Positions 1 to 9,845 are shown, numbered from the stretch's first letter. The stretch: DNA of 44,098 nt from Acinetobacter sp. CFCC 10889 (GCF_003268395.1 NZ_LQXQ01000032.1:1-44098), one strand, 5' to 3'. Notes: generated by a model from the letters alone, not told the origin. A program made the numbers and translations.

Positions 1-97
1 GTTTTAAAATACATCAATTAAAAAATTTAACTTTCACGATAACCATACAAATAAATGTGATTAATTTTTTAATATATACATATATAACACTAAATAT

Positions 98-120
98 AAA
101 AAAGAGCGCCTAAGCGCTCT
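98..120 (-). terminator. Rho-independent terminator of gyrA
   Basis: A 7-bp perfect stem (AGAGCGC / GCGCTCT) with a 4-nt loop, followed on the minus strand by a run of T. It lies just beyond the gyrA stop codon. Nothing else is visible in bases 1-97, which are AT-rich. Confidence 0.9.
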
Positions 121-137
121 CTTTCAAATCTCAAAAA

Positions 138-3134
138 TTACTCGTCAGACTCATGATCCATAGAATCAGTATCACCCTCTTCCATGATTGTTTCATCACC
201 AACAAGTGTTTCATTATCCACTAAAGCTGCGCCATCAACCACTTCAGGTGCATCTAAAACTTCATCTTCTTCAACGGCATCTACAGCCACAACACCAACT
301 AAGATTTCTTCATTACCCAAACGGATCAAACGAACACCTTGAGCATTACGACCTGTTTGTGCAATTTCAGAAGCACGAGTACGTACTAAAGTACCACCAT
401 CAGAAATCAACATCACTTCTTTGGTCACATCAATCGCAACTGCACCAACCAATTCACCATTACGTTCAGAGGTCTTAATGGCGATGACGCCTTTACCACC
501 ACGTTTCTTGGTTGGGAAGTCATCGACTGGAGTACGTTTACCATAACCATTTGCAGAAGCACACAGCACTTCGCCAGTTTCAGGTACAACCACGAGCGAT
601 ACGATACGGCTGATAAATGCTGAATCTGTAGAATCCTCATCATCTGAATCTACATCAGTTTCAGTTTCTTCATCCGCTTGAGCCGCAGCAAGTGTTACAC
701 GCATACCACGAACACCTTTCGCAGTACGACCCATTACACGCGCATCTGTTTCAGAGAAGCGAATTGCTTTACCTTCATTCGAGAACAACATGATTTGCTG
801 CTCGCCATCGGTAATTGCAACACCAATCAAGGTATCTTCTTCTTTTAACTCAATTGCACGTAAACCGTTTGAACGAACATTACTAAACTGTTCTAATTCA
901 ACACGTTTAACCGTCCCTGATGCAGTTGCCATGAAGACATAGAAATTTTTACGAACATTTTCAGCACGTTCAGCAAACTCAGCAACCAACTCATCATCAC
1001 AATCAGATGCTGTGAGTTCTGCACTTAACTCTTTCAATTGCTTACGTAAAGCATCTGATAAGTCATCTGGATTTTCACCCAATTCTGCAAATGCAGCTTT
1101 CAATGCTTCGTAATGACCATCAATGATTTGATTTTCACGAAGTTTAGCCACATTCGAACGCACAAAAGTTCTAAACTCAGCTAAACGCTCTGTAAATTTC
1201 TTCGGTGCATCAATTACAGGGAGAATCGCTGTAATCGTTTCATCTGCATCTAATGGCAACAAGTTCACCATCGGACGACCTTTCGCACCACGTGATGCTT
1301 GTGGTACTTCAAACACTTTCAAGCGATAAACTTTACCGACATTGGTGAAGCAAAGTACGGTTGCATGATTCGAAGTCACAATAAGATGTTGAATATAATC
1401 ATCTTCTTTCATCGACGTTGCAGATTTACCACGACCACCACGGCGTTGTGCGGCATAGTCAGACAATGGCTGAGTTTTTGCATAACCTGTTTTAGAAACA
1501 GTCAATACAACTTGCTCTTCGGGAATTAAATCTTCACGAGAGAAATCAATACGTGACTCAACAATTGCGGTTTTACGTGCATCGCCATATTGTTGCAGGA
1601 TTAAAGCAAGTTCTTCTTTAATGACACCCATCAACAAATTAAAATCATTTAAAATTGCTGTAAGTTCAGCAATTTGTGCCAATATTTCAGAATATTCTGC
1701 CTGTAACTTGTCTTGTTCAAGACCTGTTAAGCGGTGTAAACGTAATTCTAAAATTGCACTGACTTGTGCAGGTGATAAACGATAAATATTGCCATCTAAA
1801 CCAAATGGGCGATTCGGGTCTTCACCTTCGATCTCATCTGGACGCACAGAAATTGCACCTGCTTTTTCAAGCAAGGCAAGTACATTTCCACCTGCCCATT
1901 CACCTGCTTGTAAACGCTCACGTGCTTCTTGTGGATTTGCAGAAGTTTTAATGGTTTCAATAATTTCATCAATATTGGCTAAAGCAACCGTTAAACCTTC
2001 TAAGATATGACCACGCTCACGTGCTTTACGCAATTCAAACATGGTACGGCGTGTGACCACTTCTTGACGGTGACGAATAAATGCCGCAATGATATCTTTC
2101 AAATTCATTAACTTAGGCTGACCATTATCGAGACAGACCATGTTAATACTGAATGAATTTTCTAATTGAGTATTGAGGAATAGATTATTGACAATGACTT
2201 CAGCATTTTCACCACGCTTTAAGTCAATTGCGATACGCATCCCGTCTTTATCAGACTCATCACGTAACTCAGAAATTCCCTCAAGCTTTTTCTCTTTGAC
2301 CAATTCAGCGATACGTTCAATGGTTTTTGCTTTATTGACTTGATAAGGAATTTCAGTAAATACAATCGTCGTACGACCTGTTTTTTGATCTTCTTCAAAA
2401 TGGTATTTACCACGGATATGCAGACGACCTTTACCTGTACGATAAGCATCTACAATGCCTGATTTACCATAAATAATACCGCCTGTAGGGAAATCTGGAC
2501 CAGAAATATGCCCCATCAATCCCTCAATTGAAATTTGTGGGTTTTCCGCATAAGCCAAACATGCATTGATCACTTCAGTCATATTGTGCGGTGCCATATT
2601 GGTCGCCATACCAACTGCAATACCTGTCACACCATTGATCAATAAGTTTGGAATACGCGTTGGCATTACCTGAGGAATACGTTCAGAACCATCGTAGTTA
2701 TCTTCCCATTCGACTGTATCTTTTTCTAAATCAGCCAACATTTCATGGGTTAACTTACGCATACGGACTTCGGTATAACGCATTGCTGCTGCGCTATCAC
2801 CATCGACAGAACCGAAGTTACCTTGACCGTCTACCAACTGATAACGTAGGCTAAAATCTTGCGCCATACGAACAATGGTTTCATAAACAGCAAAATCACC
2901 ATGTGGGTGATACTTACCGATGACATCCCCGACAACACGGGCAGATTTTTTATACGCTTTGTTATAGTCGTTGCCTAACTCGTGCATAGCGAATAGCACA
3001 CGACGATGAACAGGCTTTAGACCATCGCGAACATCTGGTAATGCACGTGAGACAATGACGCTCATCGCATAGTCTAGATATGAGTGCTTGAGTTCATCCT
3101 CAATGGCAATCGGTCTAGTTTCCGATACGCTCAT
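138..3134 (-). CDS. gyrA: DNA gyrase subunit A, with QRDR substitution Ser81Phe
   Basis: This is the breakage-reunion subunit of type II topoisomerase; with GyrB it introduces negative supercoils using ATP. The catalytic tyrosine is Tyr120 in AAMRYTEVR, and the GyrA box QRRGGRGK is at 563-570, starting the C-terminal beta-pinwheel. The quinolone-resistance region reads [10 protein letters not shown] at residues 76-85. Position 81 is normally Ser in Acinetobacter (Ser83 in E. coli); here the codon (2892-2894, minus strand) is TTT, Phe. Glu85 is usual for the genus. At 998 aa it is much longer than E. coli GyrA (875 aa), mainly through a charged helical insert at about 642-731 and a short acidic stretch at about 820-836. 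The tail is also acidic. The start is supported by an AAGGAG ribosome site at 3140-3146. Monocistronic, with its own terminator. Confidence 0.98.
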   Translation of the reverse strand: MSVSETRPIAIEDELKHSYLDYAMSVIVSRALPDVRDGLKPVHRRVLFAMHELGNDYNKAYKKSARVVGDVIGKYHPHGDFAVYETIVRMAQDFSLRYQLVDGQGNFGSVDGDSAAAMRYTEVRMRKLTHEMLADLEKDTVEWEDNYDGSERIPQVMPTRIPNLLINGVTGIAVGMATNMAPHNMTEVINACLAYAENPQISIEGLMGHISGPDFPTGGIIYGKSGIVDAYRTGKGRLHIRGKYHFEEDQKTGRTTIVFTEIPYQVNKAKTIERIAELVKEKKLEGISELRDESDKDGMRIAIDLKRGENAEVIVNNLFLNTQLENSFSINMVCLDNGQPKLMNLKDIIAAFIRHRQEVVTRRTMFELRKARERGHILEGLTVALANIDEIIETIKTSANPQEARERLQAGEWAGGNVLALLEKAGAISVRPDEIEGEDPNRPFGLDGNIYRLSPAQVSAILELRLHRLTGLEQDKLQAEYSEILAQIAELTAILNDFNLLMGVIKEELALILQQYGDARKTAIVESRIDFSREDLIPEEQVVLTVSKTGYAKTQPLSDYAAQRRGGRGKSATSMKEDDYIQHLIVTSNHATVLCFTNVGKVYRLKVFEVPQASRGAKGRPMVNLLPLDADETITAILPVIDAPKKFTERLAEFRTFVRSNVAKLRENQIIDGHYEALKAAFAELGENPDDLSDALRKQLKELSAELTASDCDDELVAEFAERAENVRKNFYVFMATASGTVKRVELEQFSNVRSNGLRAIELKEEDTLIGVAITDGEQQIMLFSNEGKAIRFSETDARVMGRTAKGVRGMRVTLAAAQADEETETDVDSDDEDSTDSAFISRIVSLVVVPETGEVLCASANGYGKRTPVDDFPTKKRGGKGVIAIKTSERNGELVGAVAIDVTKEVMLISDGGTLVRTRASEIAQTGRNAQGVRLIRLGNEEILVGVVAVDAVEEDEVLDAPEVVDGAALVDNETLVGDETIMEEGDTDSMDHESDE

Positions 3135-3236
3135 GCATACTCCTTATTTCAAGCAACAAAGTTACTCGATTTATATCGTCAATCTTGCAAAAATTGACTT
3201 AAAAGATATAAGCCAAAATCTAAAATTCAGCCGAAA

Positions 3237-3245
3237 ATTATAGCA
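3237..3245 (-). promoter_or_regulatory. Putative extended -10 promoter of gyrA
   Basis: The minus strand reads TGC then TATAAT (TATAAT at 3237-3242), about 100 bp upstream of the gyrA start. No good -35 hexamer is visible at 17 bp, which fits an extended -10 promoter. The rest of the 3135-3571 gap holds this promoter, AT-rich sequence and the terminator of the next gene. Confidence 0.55.
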
Positions 3246-3504
3246 CAAAAACTTCCAATTTTGTGGCTTTATATTGTTGTGAATCCTGTTAATTTTGTTG
3301 AAATAAGCGTATATTTATCAAACAATTTCAACAGGATAAAAAATCATTTTTGAAAGTGCTGAAAAGACCTTAAATATTCCTGAAAATTTCATATTTATAA
3401 AAATAATTGACTTAAGTTTTTACCCATTTCAAAAACACATGTCACACTAACTAAACCATCCCTAATCGTTCAATCATATAAAATTTTTAATTTATTCGCC
3501 GTAC

Positions 3505-3552
3505 ATAAAAAATAACCTCCTAAACCAACATTTAAAATGATTTAGAAGGTTT
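3505..3552 (-). terminator. Terminator of the DUF2147 gene
   Basis: A stem of about 11 bp with one mismatch (arms 3514-3524 and 3541-3551) is followed on the minus strand by TATTTTTTAT. It sits just after the stop codon of the DUF2147 gene. Confidence 0.75.
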
Positions 3553-3571
3553 TGCTATATAAAATTTTTAG

Positions 3572-4063
3572 TTATTTATTGATCTCAGCTTTCGGATCAT
3601 TCACTTTTAACCAGACTTGAGTACGTCCCAACATTGATACCCCTATAAAACCTCTTAAACGTAAACGACGACCATCTGCTACCAACTGTCCTTTCCCTTC
3701 AAAAATTTTCCCACTTTTCGCCTCCAAAACCTTACCATTAATAAAATTATTTGGCTTCTTAGGGTCTTCAATGAAGCCTGAAAGAATTTGCATTCCAACC
3801 AACGGTTTGTTTTTATACGGCTCAGGACATTTAGTACAATGTGTTAATGCGACACTACCTGGTGCTGCAAAACGATGCAAAATAAAACCACCATACGTGC
3901 CATCTTCAAGTTTTTTAATTTCAATCAAAGAAAGTGCCTCGCCTGTACGGTCATCCACACTTTTCCAATACCCCACCAATGGACTTGCTGCATAGACCTG
4001 TGTTAACAATCCCATTCCCAATAAAGCAACTAACCCAATTTTTTTTAAAATATTCTGTTTCAT
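3572..4063 (-). CDS. DUF2147 family exported protein
   Basis: A 163-aa secreted protein. Residues 1-25 form a signal peptide (basic start, hydrophobic core, cleavage expected after VYA). The mature part begins PLVGYWKSVDDRTGEALSLI, the usual opening of DUF2147 proteins, and ends with the family's GRTQVWLKV motif. Two cysteines (HCTKCPEP) might form a disulfide. DUF2147 proteins are periplasmic and beta-rich; their biochemical role is not established. It is monocistronic. The following stretch, 4064-4365, is AT-rich and holds no convincing feature beyond this gene's likely promoter. Confidence 0.85.
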   Translation of the reverse strand: MKQNILKKIGLVALLGMGLLTQVYAASPLVGYWKSVDDRTGEALSLIEIKKLEDGTYGGFILHRFAAPGSVALTHCTKCPEPYKNKPLVGMQILSGFIEDPKKPNNFINGKVLEAKSGKIFEGKGQLVADGRRLRLRGFIGVSMLGRTQVWLKVNDPKAEINK

Positions 4064-4365
4064 CTTATGTCCTATAAGAATTATTACCCTTCCTCACTGG
4101 AAGCAAGGTTTATATTACTTACACCTTTATAAAATACAATTGTTATTTTTAAAATAAATTACTGATTAAGTTTAAGTATTTTAAAAATACAATACTATTC
4201 ATATAATTTTTATTGAAATTATACCTATGAAACATTCTACATAATTTAGCCTTTCCAGATTTTTATTTAAAATAGTAAAGCTTTAAATTCAAATATCGAT
4301 AATACAGACGTATAATATCTTTTTTGTTATACAAATATAAGAAATCTCCTAATTCACTTTATGAT

Positions 4366-4782
4366 TTAGAAAGTCGAATTATTCTTAATTCCATCTATAA
4401 TCGCCATCACAAAAATAATCAAGACCCACACAATATAAAGAAATACTTTCTTATTTTTCAGTGGATTTTCAACATATTGACCTTGTGCCCTTAACGTTCT
4501 TTCTTGCACCGAAATCCATAATTTTCTTATTTTCTTTTCAGCTTTCTGATCTCTATTAGAACTGAGTAATTGATTTTGGCTAGAGTGTAAATCTGTATTT
4601 GGCTTTATATTTGAATCTTGCTTAAAAATCTGCTGCTCTTGAGTGTCATGCCGACTTGAAGGCTGAGTACGCTGACGCCCCGTAAAACCATCAAAAGGCT
4701 TAGTATGCTTTAAACGTACACCACAGATTCCACATTTCACTGCCTCATTGATATTTTCGGCATAGCACTTATGACATTTCAT
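4366..4782 (-). CDS. Zinc-ribbon protein with one C-terminal membrane helix
   Basis: I do not recognise a named family for this 138-aa protein. It opens with a zinc ribbon: Cys3-x2-Cys6 and Cys17-x2-Cys20. A Gln/Ser-rich hydrophilic linker follows (about 30-85), then a basic segment and one hydrophobic helix (about 112-132, VFLYIVWVLIIFVMAIIDGI). The zinc ribbon would face the cytoplasm if the C-terminal helix is the only anchor. The next gene upstream on the same strand starts with the same Cys spacing, so the two are probably related in origin. The gap of about 160 bp between them shows no clear terminator. Confidence 0.6.
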   Translation of the reverse strand: MKCHKCYAENINEAVKCGICGVRLKHTKPFDGFTGRQRTQPSSRHDTQEQQIFKQDSNIKPNTDLHSSQNQLLSSNRDQKAEKKIRKLWISVQERTLRAQGQYVENPLKNKKVFLYIVWVLIIFVMAIIDGIKNNSTF

Positions 4783-4940
4783 TTTAATTTTTCAACTTTC
4801 TGATAATTATTCTATACCATAGATAGATAAAATAAATTCATCACTTCACCCAAATATTTGTGAATGAGCCTCAAACTCATTCACTTTGCTTTAATACACG
4901 ATGTGATTCAAAATAATCATATCAATCTTTATGTAAAATA

Positions 4941-5864
4941 TTATTCACGACAATTTGCTGGTAATATTTGTTTTACAACACCTTCACTATGACAACTCCA
5001 ACCTTGTATTTGATGGTTTGCAATGATTGGGCTATAGGTCACTAAGCCCGTCCCACTGTGTGCACTGATTTCTACTTCAACTAAAATATCACCACTCACA
5101 TTAAACATTACACCTTTAATGATTTGTGGGAATGGTTTTTGGGTTGAAACTGAATCCATTCTCTCAGGAAATTGCTGTTTAGTATTATAATATTCAGTAA
5201 TATAATTTTGATCTTGCTTAACTTTCTCTTGAAAAGAAATGAACTGTGCTCTCTGAACATAAGACTGATAAGCAGGAATTGCAATTGCTGCTAAAATACC
5301 AATGACAAAAATAAATCCAAAAATAGTCGCTAAAATTAAAACAATACTGCTTGTTCCACCTTGCTTTTCTGCACTCTCTAATTGCTGCCTTGTATCTCTA
5401 AATTGCTGTTGAATTCTACTTATCTTTTTTTGAATATGACGATAATACAATCGATTCGCCATACTAGGTAACACTAAAAAAATGATAACCATGAGTATAA
5501 GTTGAGTAAATACAATTATATTAGATTCCCCAACACCCAAAAATGAAAAAATAAAACCTATGATAAAACTAAAGATAAATGGTGATATAAAATACAAAAA
5601 TGCGTTTAACCACATTTTACGATACAGAAACCAGTAGAATGTTACAAAAAATGCAGGCCAGTGCCATCCCAAACCAACTGCACCAGTTTTATCATAATTT
5701 AAAAAACGCTCTAAATAATATGATTGATTATTCGGACCAATGAGTGCCTTATATAACTCAACTTGAATATCACGACTAGATGGATGTACTGTAATTTCAG
5801 TACCACATGCTGAGCAAAATTTTTCATGTAAACCAATATCTTGATGACAATTTTGACACTTCAT
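4941..5864 (-). CDS. Zinc ribbon-DUF2628-pilin-like fusion membrane protein
   Basis: A 307-aa protein with three parts. Residues 1-21 are a zinc ribbon (Cys3, Cys6, Cys17, Cys20). Residues about 50-145 look like a DUF2628 membrane domain (GWHWPAFFVTFYWFLYRKMW, then two hydrophobic stretches), and 146-168 form a Gln-rich coiled segment. From about 172 there is a pilin-like domain: a hydrophobic helix containing GILAAIAIPAYQSYVQRAQ, matching the N-terminal helix of type IV pilins, then a globular part ending in GWSCHSEG...LPANCRE. Cys291 and Cys305 match the C-terminal disulfide pair of PilA-like pilins. There is no prepilin peptidase site (GFTLIE type), so the domain is probably a fixed membrane-anchored copy, not an assembled pilin. 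Function unknown. Confidence 0.7.
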   Translation of the reverse strand: MKCQNCHQDIGLHEKFCSACGTEITVHPSSRDIQVELYKALIGPNNQSYYLERFLNYDKTGAVGLGWHWPAFFVTFYWFLYRKMWLNAFLYFISPFIFSFIIGFIFSFLGVGESNIIVFTQLILMVIIFLVLPSMANRLYYRHIQKKISRIQQQFRDTRQQLESAEKQGGTSSIVLILATIFGFIFVIGILAAIAIPAYQSYVQRAQFISFQEKVKQDQNYITEYYNTKQQFPERMDSVSTQKPFPQIIKGVMFNVSGDILVEVEISAHSGTGLVTYSPIIANHQIQGWSCHSEGVVKQILPANCRE

Positions 5865-5979
5865 TCTTTTAATTCCCCTTTAAGAGTTTTAACTTTTATC
5901 TTGATATATTTATAAGCTATTCATTTTCATGAATATTACATGTAAATGATTATTTTTATATTTTTCTCCTACCTACAAT

Positions 5980-6014
5980 AAAAAACGCCCTTAGTAAAAC
6001 CAAGAGCGTCTTTT
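5980..6014 (-). terminator. Terminator of the etfBA operon
   Basis: Arms ACGCCCTT and AAGAGCGT (one mismatch) at 5985-5992 and 6002-6009, followed on the minus strand by a T-rich tract. It lies about 20 bp beyond the intended etfA stop at 6033-6035. Confidence 0.8.
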
Positions 6015-6032
6015 ACAACTGAAATTACAAAA

Positions 6033-6964
6033 TTAGATTTTAGAAACCAATTCTGGAACGACAGTATTCAAGTCACCAACTAACCAGTAGTCAGCTACAG
6101 CATTGATTGGCGCTTCTTCATCTTTATTGATCGCAACGATCACTTTAGAATCTTTCATACCTGCAAGTGCTGAATCGCACCAGAAATACCGACAGCGATG
6201 TATAGGTCAGGTGCAACAATTTTACCCGTTTGACCCACTTGCATATCGTTTGGAACGAAGCCTGCATCTACCGCAGCACGTGAAGCACCTTGAGCAGCAC
6301 CAAGCTTGTCAGCAAGTGGATCAAGTACTTTATGGTAGTTCTCACCAGAACCTACACCACGACCACCTGAAACAACGATACGCGCAGCAGTTAATTCTGG
6401 ACGTTCAGATTTCACGATTTCTTCAGAAATGAACTTAGAAATACCAGCATCACCTGTAGAAGTCGCAGCTTCAACAGCAGCTGAACCACCTTCAGCAGCA
6501 ACAGCATCAAATGCAGTACCACGAACAGTTGCAACAACAACTGATTCGCCAGACTCTACAGTTGCAATCGCGTTACCCGCATAGATTGGACGTTTGAAAG
6601 TTTTAGGACCTTCAACAGCGATGATGTCAGTGATCATGCTTACATCTAAAAGTGCAGCAGCGCGAGGTAAAATGTTTTTACCTGTAGTAGTAGAAGCAGC
6701 AAGGATGTGAGAATAACCCGTACCAATTGAAGCAACTAATTTTGCAACGTTTTCAGCCAATTGATTTGCATAAGCAGCATCATCAGCAAGTAATACTTTA
6801 CTTACACCTGCAACTTTAGCAGCTTGGTCAGCAACAGCCTGTGCACCAGAACCTGCAACCAATACAGTGATATCACCACCGATTTTTTGAGCCGCAGCAA
6901 CAACGTTTAATGTTGCACCGTTAAGTGCTTTATTGTCGTGCTCAGCGATAACTAAAATACTCAT
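6033..6964 (-). pseudogene. etfA: Electron transfer flavoprotein alpha subunit, frameshifted near the C-terminus
   Basis: EtfA with EtfB carries electrons from acyl-CoA and other flavin dehydrogenases to ETF:ubiquinone oxidoreductase. The open frame runs from 6964 and gives 269 aa that look normal through GISGAIQHL, then Gln-Val-stop at 6155-6157. In the next frame the usual ending continues ([19 protein letters not shown], then [19 protein letters not shown]) to a stop at 6033-6035. One base restored near 6164 rebuilds a 310-aa protein. The lost part belongs to the FAD-binding domain, so a real truncation should be inactive or unstable. The start is supported by AGAAGGA. The gene lies 18 bp after etfB. 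Sequencing error is at least as likely as a true mutation. Confidence 0.9.
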
Positions 6965-6982
6965 GATTTTTATCCTTCTGTA

Positions 6983-7735
6983 TTAGATCACTTTCGCTTC
7001 ATTTTTAAGTTTTTCAACAAGCTCGTCTACAGACTTCACTTGTACGCCCGCTTTACGTTCAGCAGGTGGCTCAACTTTCACTGTTTTAAGTTTAGAAGTT
7101 GCAGTCACACCGTAGTCCGCAGGAGATTTAGTATCAAGCGGTTTCTTACGTGCTTTCATGATGTTAGGCAATGCAGCATAACGTGGTTCATTCAAACGTA
7201 AATCAGTTGTGATGATCGCTGGCGTGTTCAACTCAACAGTTTGTAAACCACCATCAACTTCACGAGTTACTTGTACTTTATCGCCATTTACAGTAACAAC
7301 TGAAGCGAATGTACCTTGACCTGCGCCAAGCAAAGCACCAAGCATCTGACCCACTTGGTTAGAGTCGTCATCAATTGCTTGTTTACCTAAAAGTACAAGT
7401 TGTGGTTGTTCTTGTTCAACAACACCTTTCAGGATTTTAGCAACTTCTAAAGCACCCAGTTGGCTGTCATCAGCTTCAACTAAGATACCGCGATCTGCAC
7501 CAAGCGCCATAGCAGAACGAATTTGTTCTTGGGCTTCTTTAGGACCAATAGAAACAACAACGATTTCTGAAACAGTTCCTTTTTCTTTTAAGCGAACCGC
7601 TTCTTCCACTGCGATTTCATCGAATGGGTTAATTGACATTTTAACGTTAGTAAGGTCTACCCCACTATTGTCCGGTTTAACGCGAACTTTAACGTTGGCA
7701 TCAACCACACGTTTTACAGCAACAAGAGCCTTCAT
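6983..7735 (-). CDS. etfB: Electron transfer flavoprotein beta subunit
   Basis: The 250-aa partner of EtfA; the heterodimer holds one FAD and one AMP and shuttles electrons from beta-oxidation and amino-acid breakdown to the quinone pool. Family marks include [19 protein letters not shown] at the N-terminus, [19 protein letters not shown], the [17 protein letters not shown] segment and the conserved [20 protein letters not shown] recognition-loop region that contacts dehydrogenase partners. Length is typical. A GAGGAT ribosome site precedes the start. First gene of etfB-etfA. Confidence 0.97.
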   Translation of the reverse strand: MKALVAVKRVVDANVKVRVKPDNSGVDLTNVKMSINPFDEIAVEEAVRLKEKGTVSEIVVVSIGPKEAQEQIRSAMALGADRGILVEADDSQLGALEVAKILKGVVEQEQPQLVLLGKQAIDDDSNQVGQMLGALLGAGQGTFASVVTVNGDKVQVTREVDGGLQTVELNTPAIITTDLRLNEPRYAALPNIMKARKKPLDTKSPADYGVTATSKLKTVKVEPPAERKAGVQVKSVDELVEKLKNEAKVI

Positions 7736-7886
7736 GTAATCCTCGGCTGTTTTAGCAAAAGTAAATGTTAAGAAGAGTTATAATAACGCTTCATTTAAAA
7801 TTATTTAGGTGTCCTATCTTGCAATGTGTTTGGCATTTCGGTCAAGTCACAATTCATCAAAGTGATGTAAAAAAGCGTAAAAATAG

Positions 7887-7903
7887 TTGAACGCACAGTT
7901 CAA
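7887..7903. promoter_or_regulatory. Candidate operator upstream of etfBA
   Basis: A perfect inverted repeat, TTGAAC-N5-GTTCAA, 152 bp upstream of the etfB start and in the divergent gap before a GNAT gene. Its size and symmetry resemble sites of TetR-type repressors that control fatty-acid breakdown genes, but no regulator gene lies nearby. The rest of the 7736-8328 gap is AT-rich with no other clear feature. Confidence 0.4.
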
Positions 7904-8328
7904 AAATATTTTTTTCGATCAATTCAGTTTGTTTTAGCTATTATTTACATTTTTTTTAAATGTTGATTTTTATAATTTAATATTTATTTTTCAATATAAA
8001 TCTGCATTTTTTAAGATTTAAAAACAATAAATTTTTCTGTAATCTTTTTTCACTAAAAATTACTGATGCTATATATCAAAAATTGTCATTTAAGATATAA
8101 AACCGAAAATCAGCCTATTTTTATGATTTTTTTTTACGTTTGCTCACAACTTTCTTTGCAATTCAGCACATTCTTTCAGATAAACAACGAAATATATGCA
8201 CAAAAATATTCAAAATTAATGCAAAAAATGGATTTTTGCCTTTAACAAAGCATCGACCTCGGTCGATTTATATTATGCTTATTACAGGTCAAACTTTTAT
8301 CTCTTTGCCACATAGGTCATTTGAAAGC

Positions 8329-8919
8329 ATGTCATTTTATCAACTTGAAACTGCACGTTTACGTTTACGTCAGTGGCAGCCCTCAGATTTTCCTGTATTT
8401 GCACAATTAAATGCTGATGCTCAAGTAATGCGATATTTTCCAAAATGTCTAAGCACAGCTGAAAGCCAGCAATTAGCAATGCGTTTTCACGACTTGATTC
8501 AAGAAAAACAATGGGGATTTTGGGCAGTTGAATTAAAGGAAAACCAACAATTTATTGGTTTTGTAGGGCTGCATGCTCAGCCTGAACAGTTTTCCTTTTC
8601 ACCCTGCGTGGAAATTGGTTGGCGCTTAACACAGCAATATTGGCAACAGGGCTATGCAACTGAAGCTGCTCAGGCATGTTTGGCTTTTGCTTTTGAAGTA
8701 CTAAAATTAGAAGCGGTCGTTGCATTTACAGCGCATTCAAACCTAGCTTCAGTAAAAGTCATGCAACGTTTAGGCATGACTTATCTACAAGATTTTAATC
8801 ATCCTGCATTGGCACAAAATGATTCTTTAGCTCTGCATGTACTGTATCAGATTACACAAGATGCATTTCTAGCTCATCCACAAAGTCCGTGGAGCTACAC
8901 CATACAAACCACTAATTAG
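8329..8919 (+). CDS. GNAT N-acetyltransferase (RimJ/RimL type)
   Basis: A GCN5-related acetyltransferase of 196 aa, predicted to move an acetyl group from acetyl-CoA to an amine; substrate unknown. It opens with the RimL-like ETARLRLRQWQPSDFPVF and has the CoA-binding motif A region IGWRLTQQYWQQGYATEAAQA, then NLASVKVMQRLGM, the usual motif B. I chose the ATG at 8329 because homology begins there; the open frame extends upstream to 8140, but that part is low-complexity and unlike the family. Convergent with the next gene, whose 3' end overlaps by 8 bp. Confidence 0.85.
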   Translation: MSFYQLETARLRLRQWQPSDFPVFAQLNADAQVMRYFPKCLSTAESQQLAMRFHDLIQEKQWGFWAVELKENQQFIGFVGLHAQPEQFSFSPCVEIGWRLTQQYWQQGYATEAAQACLAFAFEVLKLEAVVAFTAHSNLASVKVMQRLGMTYLQDFNHPALAQNDSLALHVLYQITQDAFLAHPQSPWSYTIQTTN

Positions 8920-9355
8920 ATAAACTACTTTGGTTTTCCAAAAAATCACGATGAATATGACTCAGTGAGATGAGATCTTGATGTTTTAAATCAAATATTT
9001 CCCATACCACCAAAAAGTCTTCTTTTAGGTCAACATGGTTAGATTTACTATTTGCTGCTTGCCATTGTTGATCTGAAATCCACAAATACACTTGTTGTGT
9101 TTCTGTATTAATCGCTTGCACTTTACCCTCAGCATTGATTCCTAAAACTTTGCCTTGCTGCGGTAAAGTCGCCTCAATTTTAGGAAGACTCAATTCAATA
9201 AAGTGTTTTACTTGACGTAATCCATAGCCACGAAAAATTTCTTTTTGTGCTTCAGTCAATTGCTGATATTTTTGCTCTAGCTCAGGAATCATCTTATTAC
9301 CCAGTACATATCTGACATAATTTTTAAAAATAAAAAGGAATCGTGCAAACCACAT
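8912..9355 (-). CDS. Hypothetical protein, 147 aa
   Basis: No family recognised. The N-terminus is hydrophobic and basic (MWFARFLFIFKNYVRYVLG) and could be a membrane anchor; an alternative start at MIPELEQKYQQ would drop it. The middle (residues about 21-75) is predicted helical and polar, and the C-terminal half is beta-rich with many hydrophobic residues (VYLWISDQQW, LVVWEIFDL). Its 3' end overlaps the convergent GNAT gene by 8 bp. Confidence 0.55.
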   Translation of the reverse strand: MWFARFLFIFKNYVRYVLGNKMIPELEQKYQQLTEAQKEIFRGYGLRQVKHFIELSLPKIEATLPQQGKVLGINAEGKVQAINTETQQVYLWISDQQWQAANSKSNHVDLKEDFLVVWEIFDLKHQDLISLSHIHRDFLENQSSLSN

Positions 9356-9470
9356 TCTGCCTAAAACATATACAACAGAGTACTCTGAAAAACAATTATC
9401 CTTTTGGCTTTTTTATGAAGAAATAATACCAAGCATATGCACCAAAAACATAAATATTTAATTTTTAATA

Positions 9471-9845
9471 TTATTTAATTTCACACTCAGATAATGCTAA
9501 ATAATCTGCATTCATTGTAAATTGTAGAAGGCATTGCATTTTCACAATATCACCTTCTTGTAATTGGCTAAATTTTTTAACTTGCGCATTTGATGATGTT
9601 GCACGAGCAATCACCGCATTTGGTTCATTTGGACCTGCCAAGCGAAGCAACAAGTCTCCAGCAAGGTTCTCATCCAATTCAGCAATAATACTTTTAAATT
9701 CAATTTTAGTATTAAACTCCTCTAATTCTGAAGACATATAATCAGCTTCAACATAACGTTGATAAAGTTCATCTAATTGCACCATTTGGGCAAAACTGAC
9801 ACTTGATTGTAAAAGTAAAACTGAGCATGCAATTTTTTTTAGCAT
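9471..9845 (-). CDS. Exported OB-fold-like hypothetical protein
   Basis: A 124-aa protein with a signal peptide (MLKKIACSVLLLQSSVSFAQ, cleavage expected after FAQ or nearby). The mature part starts with a helix (LDELYQRYVEADY) followed by an alternating hydrophobic pattern and two Cys (QCLL and SECEIK). The layout resembles tRNA_anti-like OB-fold proteins, which have a leading helix, beta strands, a GD.V.v.C segment and a terminal L..C motif. That is my inference from pattern only. Function unknown. Confidence 0.55.
   Translation of the reverse strand: MLKKIACSVLLLQSSVSFAQMVQLDELYQRYVEADYMSSELEEFNTKIEFKSIIAELDENLAGDLLLRLAGPNEPNAVIARATSSNAQVKKFSQLQEGDIVKMQCLLQFTMNADYLALSECEIK

Noticed and set aside
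2880..2882. Glu85 of GyrA as a second resistance change
   Set aside because: Glu is the normal residue in Acinetobacter at this place, although E. coli has Asp87.
8140..8328. N-terminal extension of the GNAT protein
   Set aside because: The extra residues are unlike the family and lie in AT-rich intergenic DNA; homology begins at 8329.
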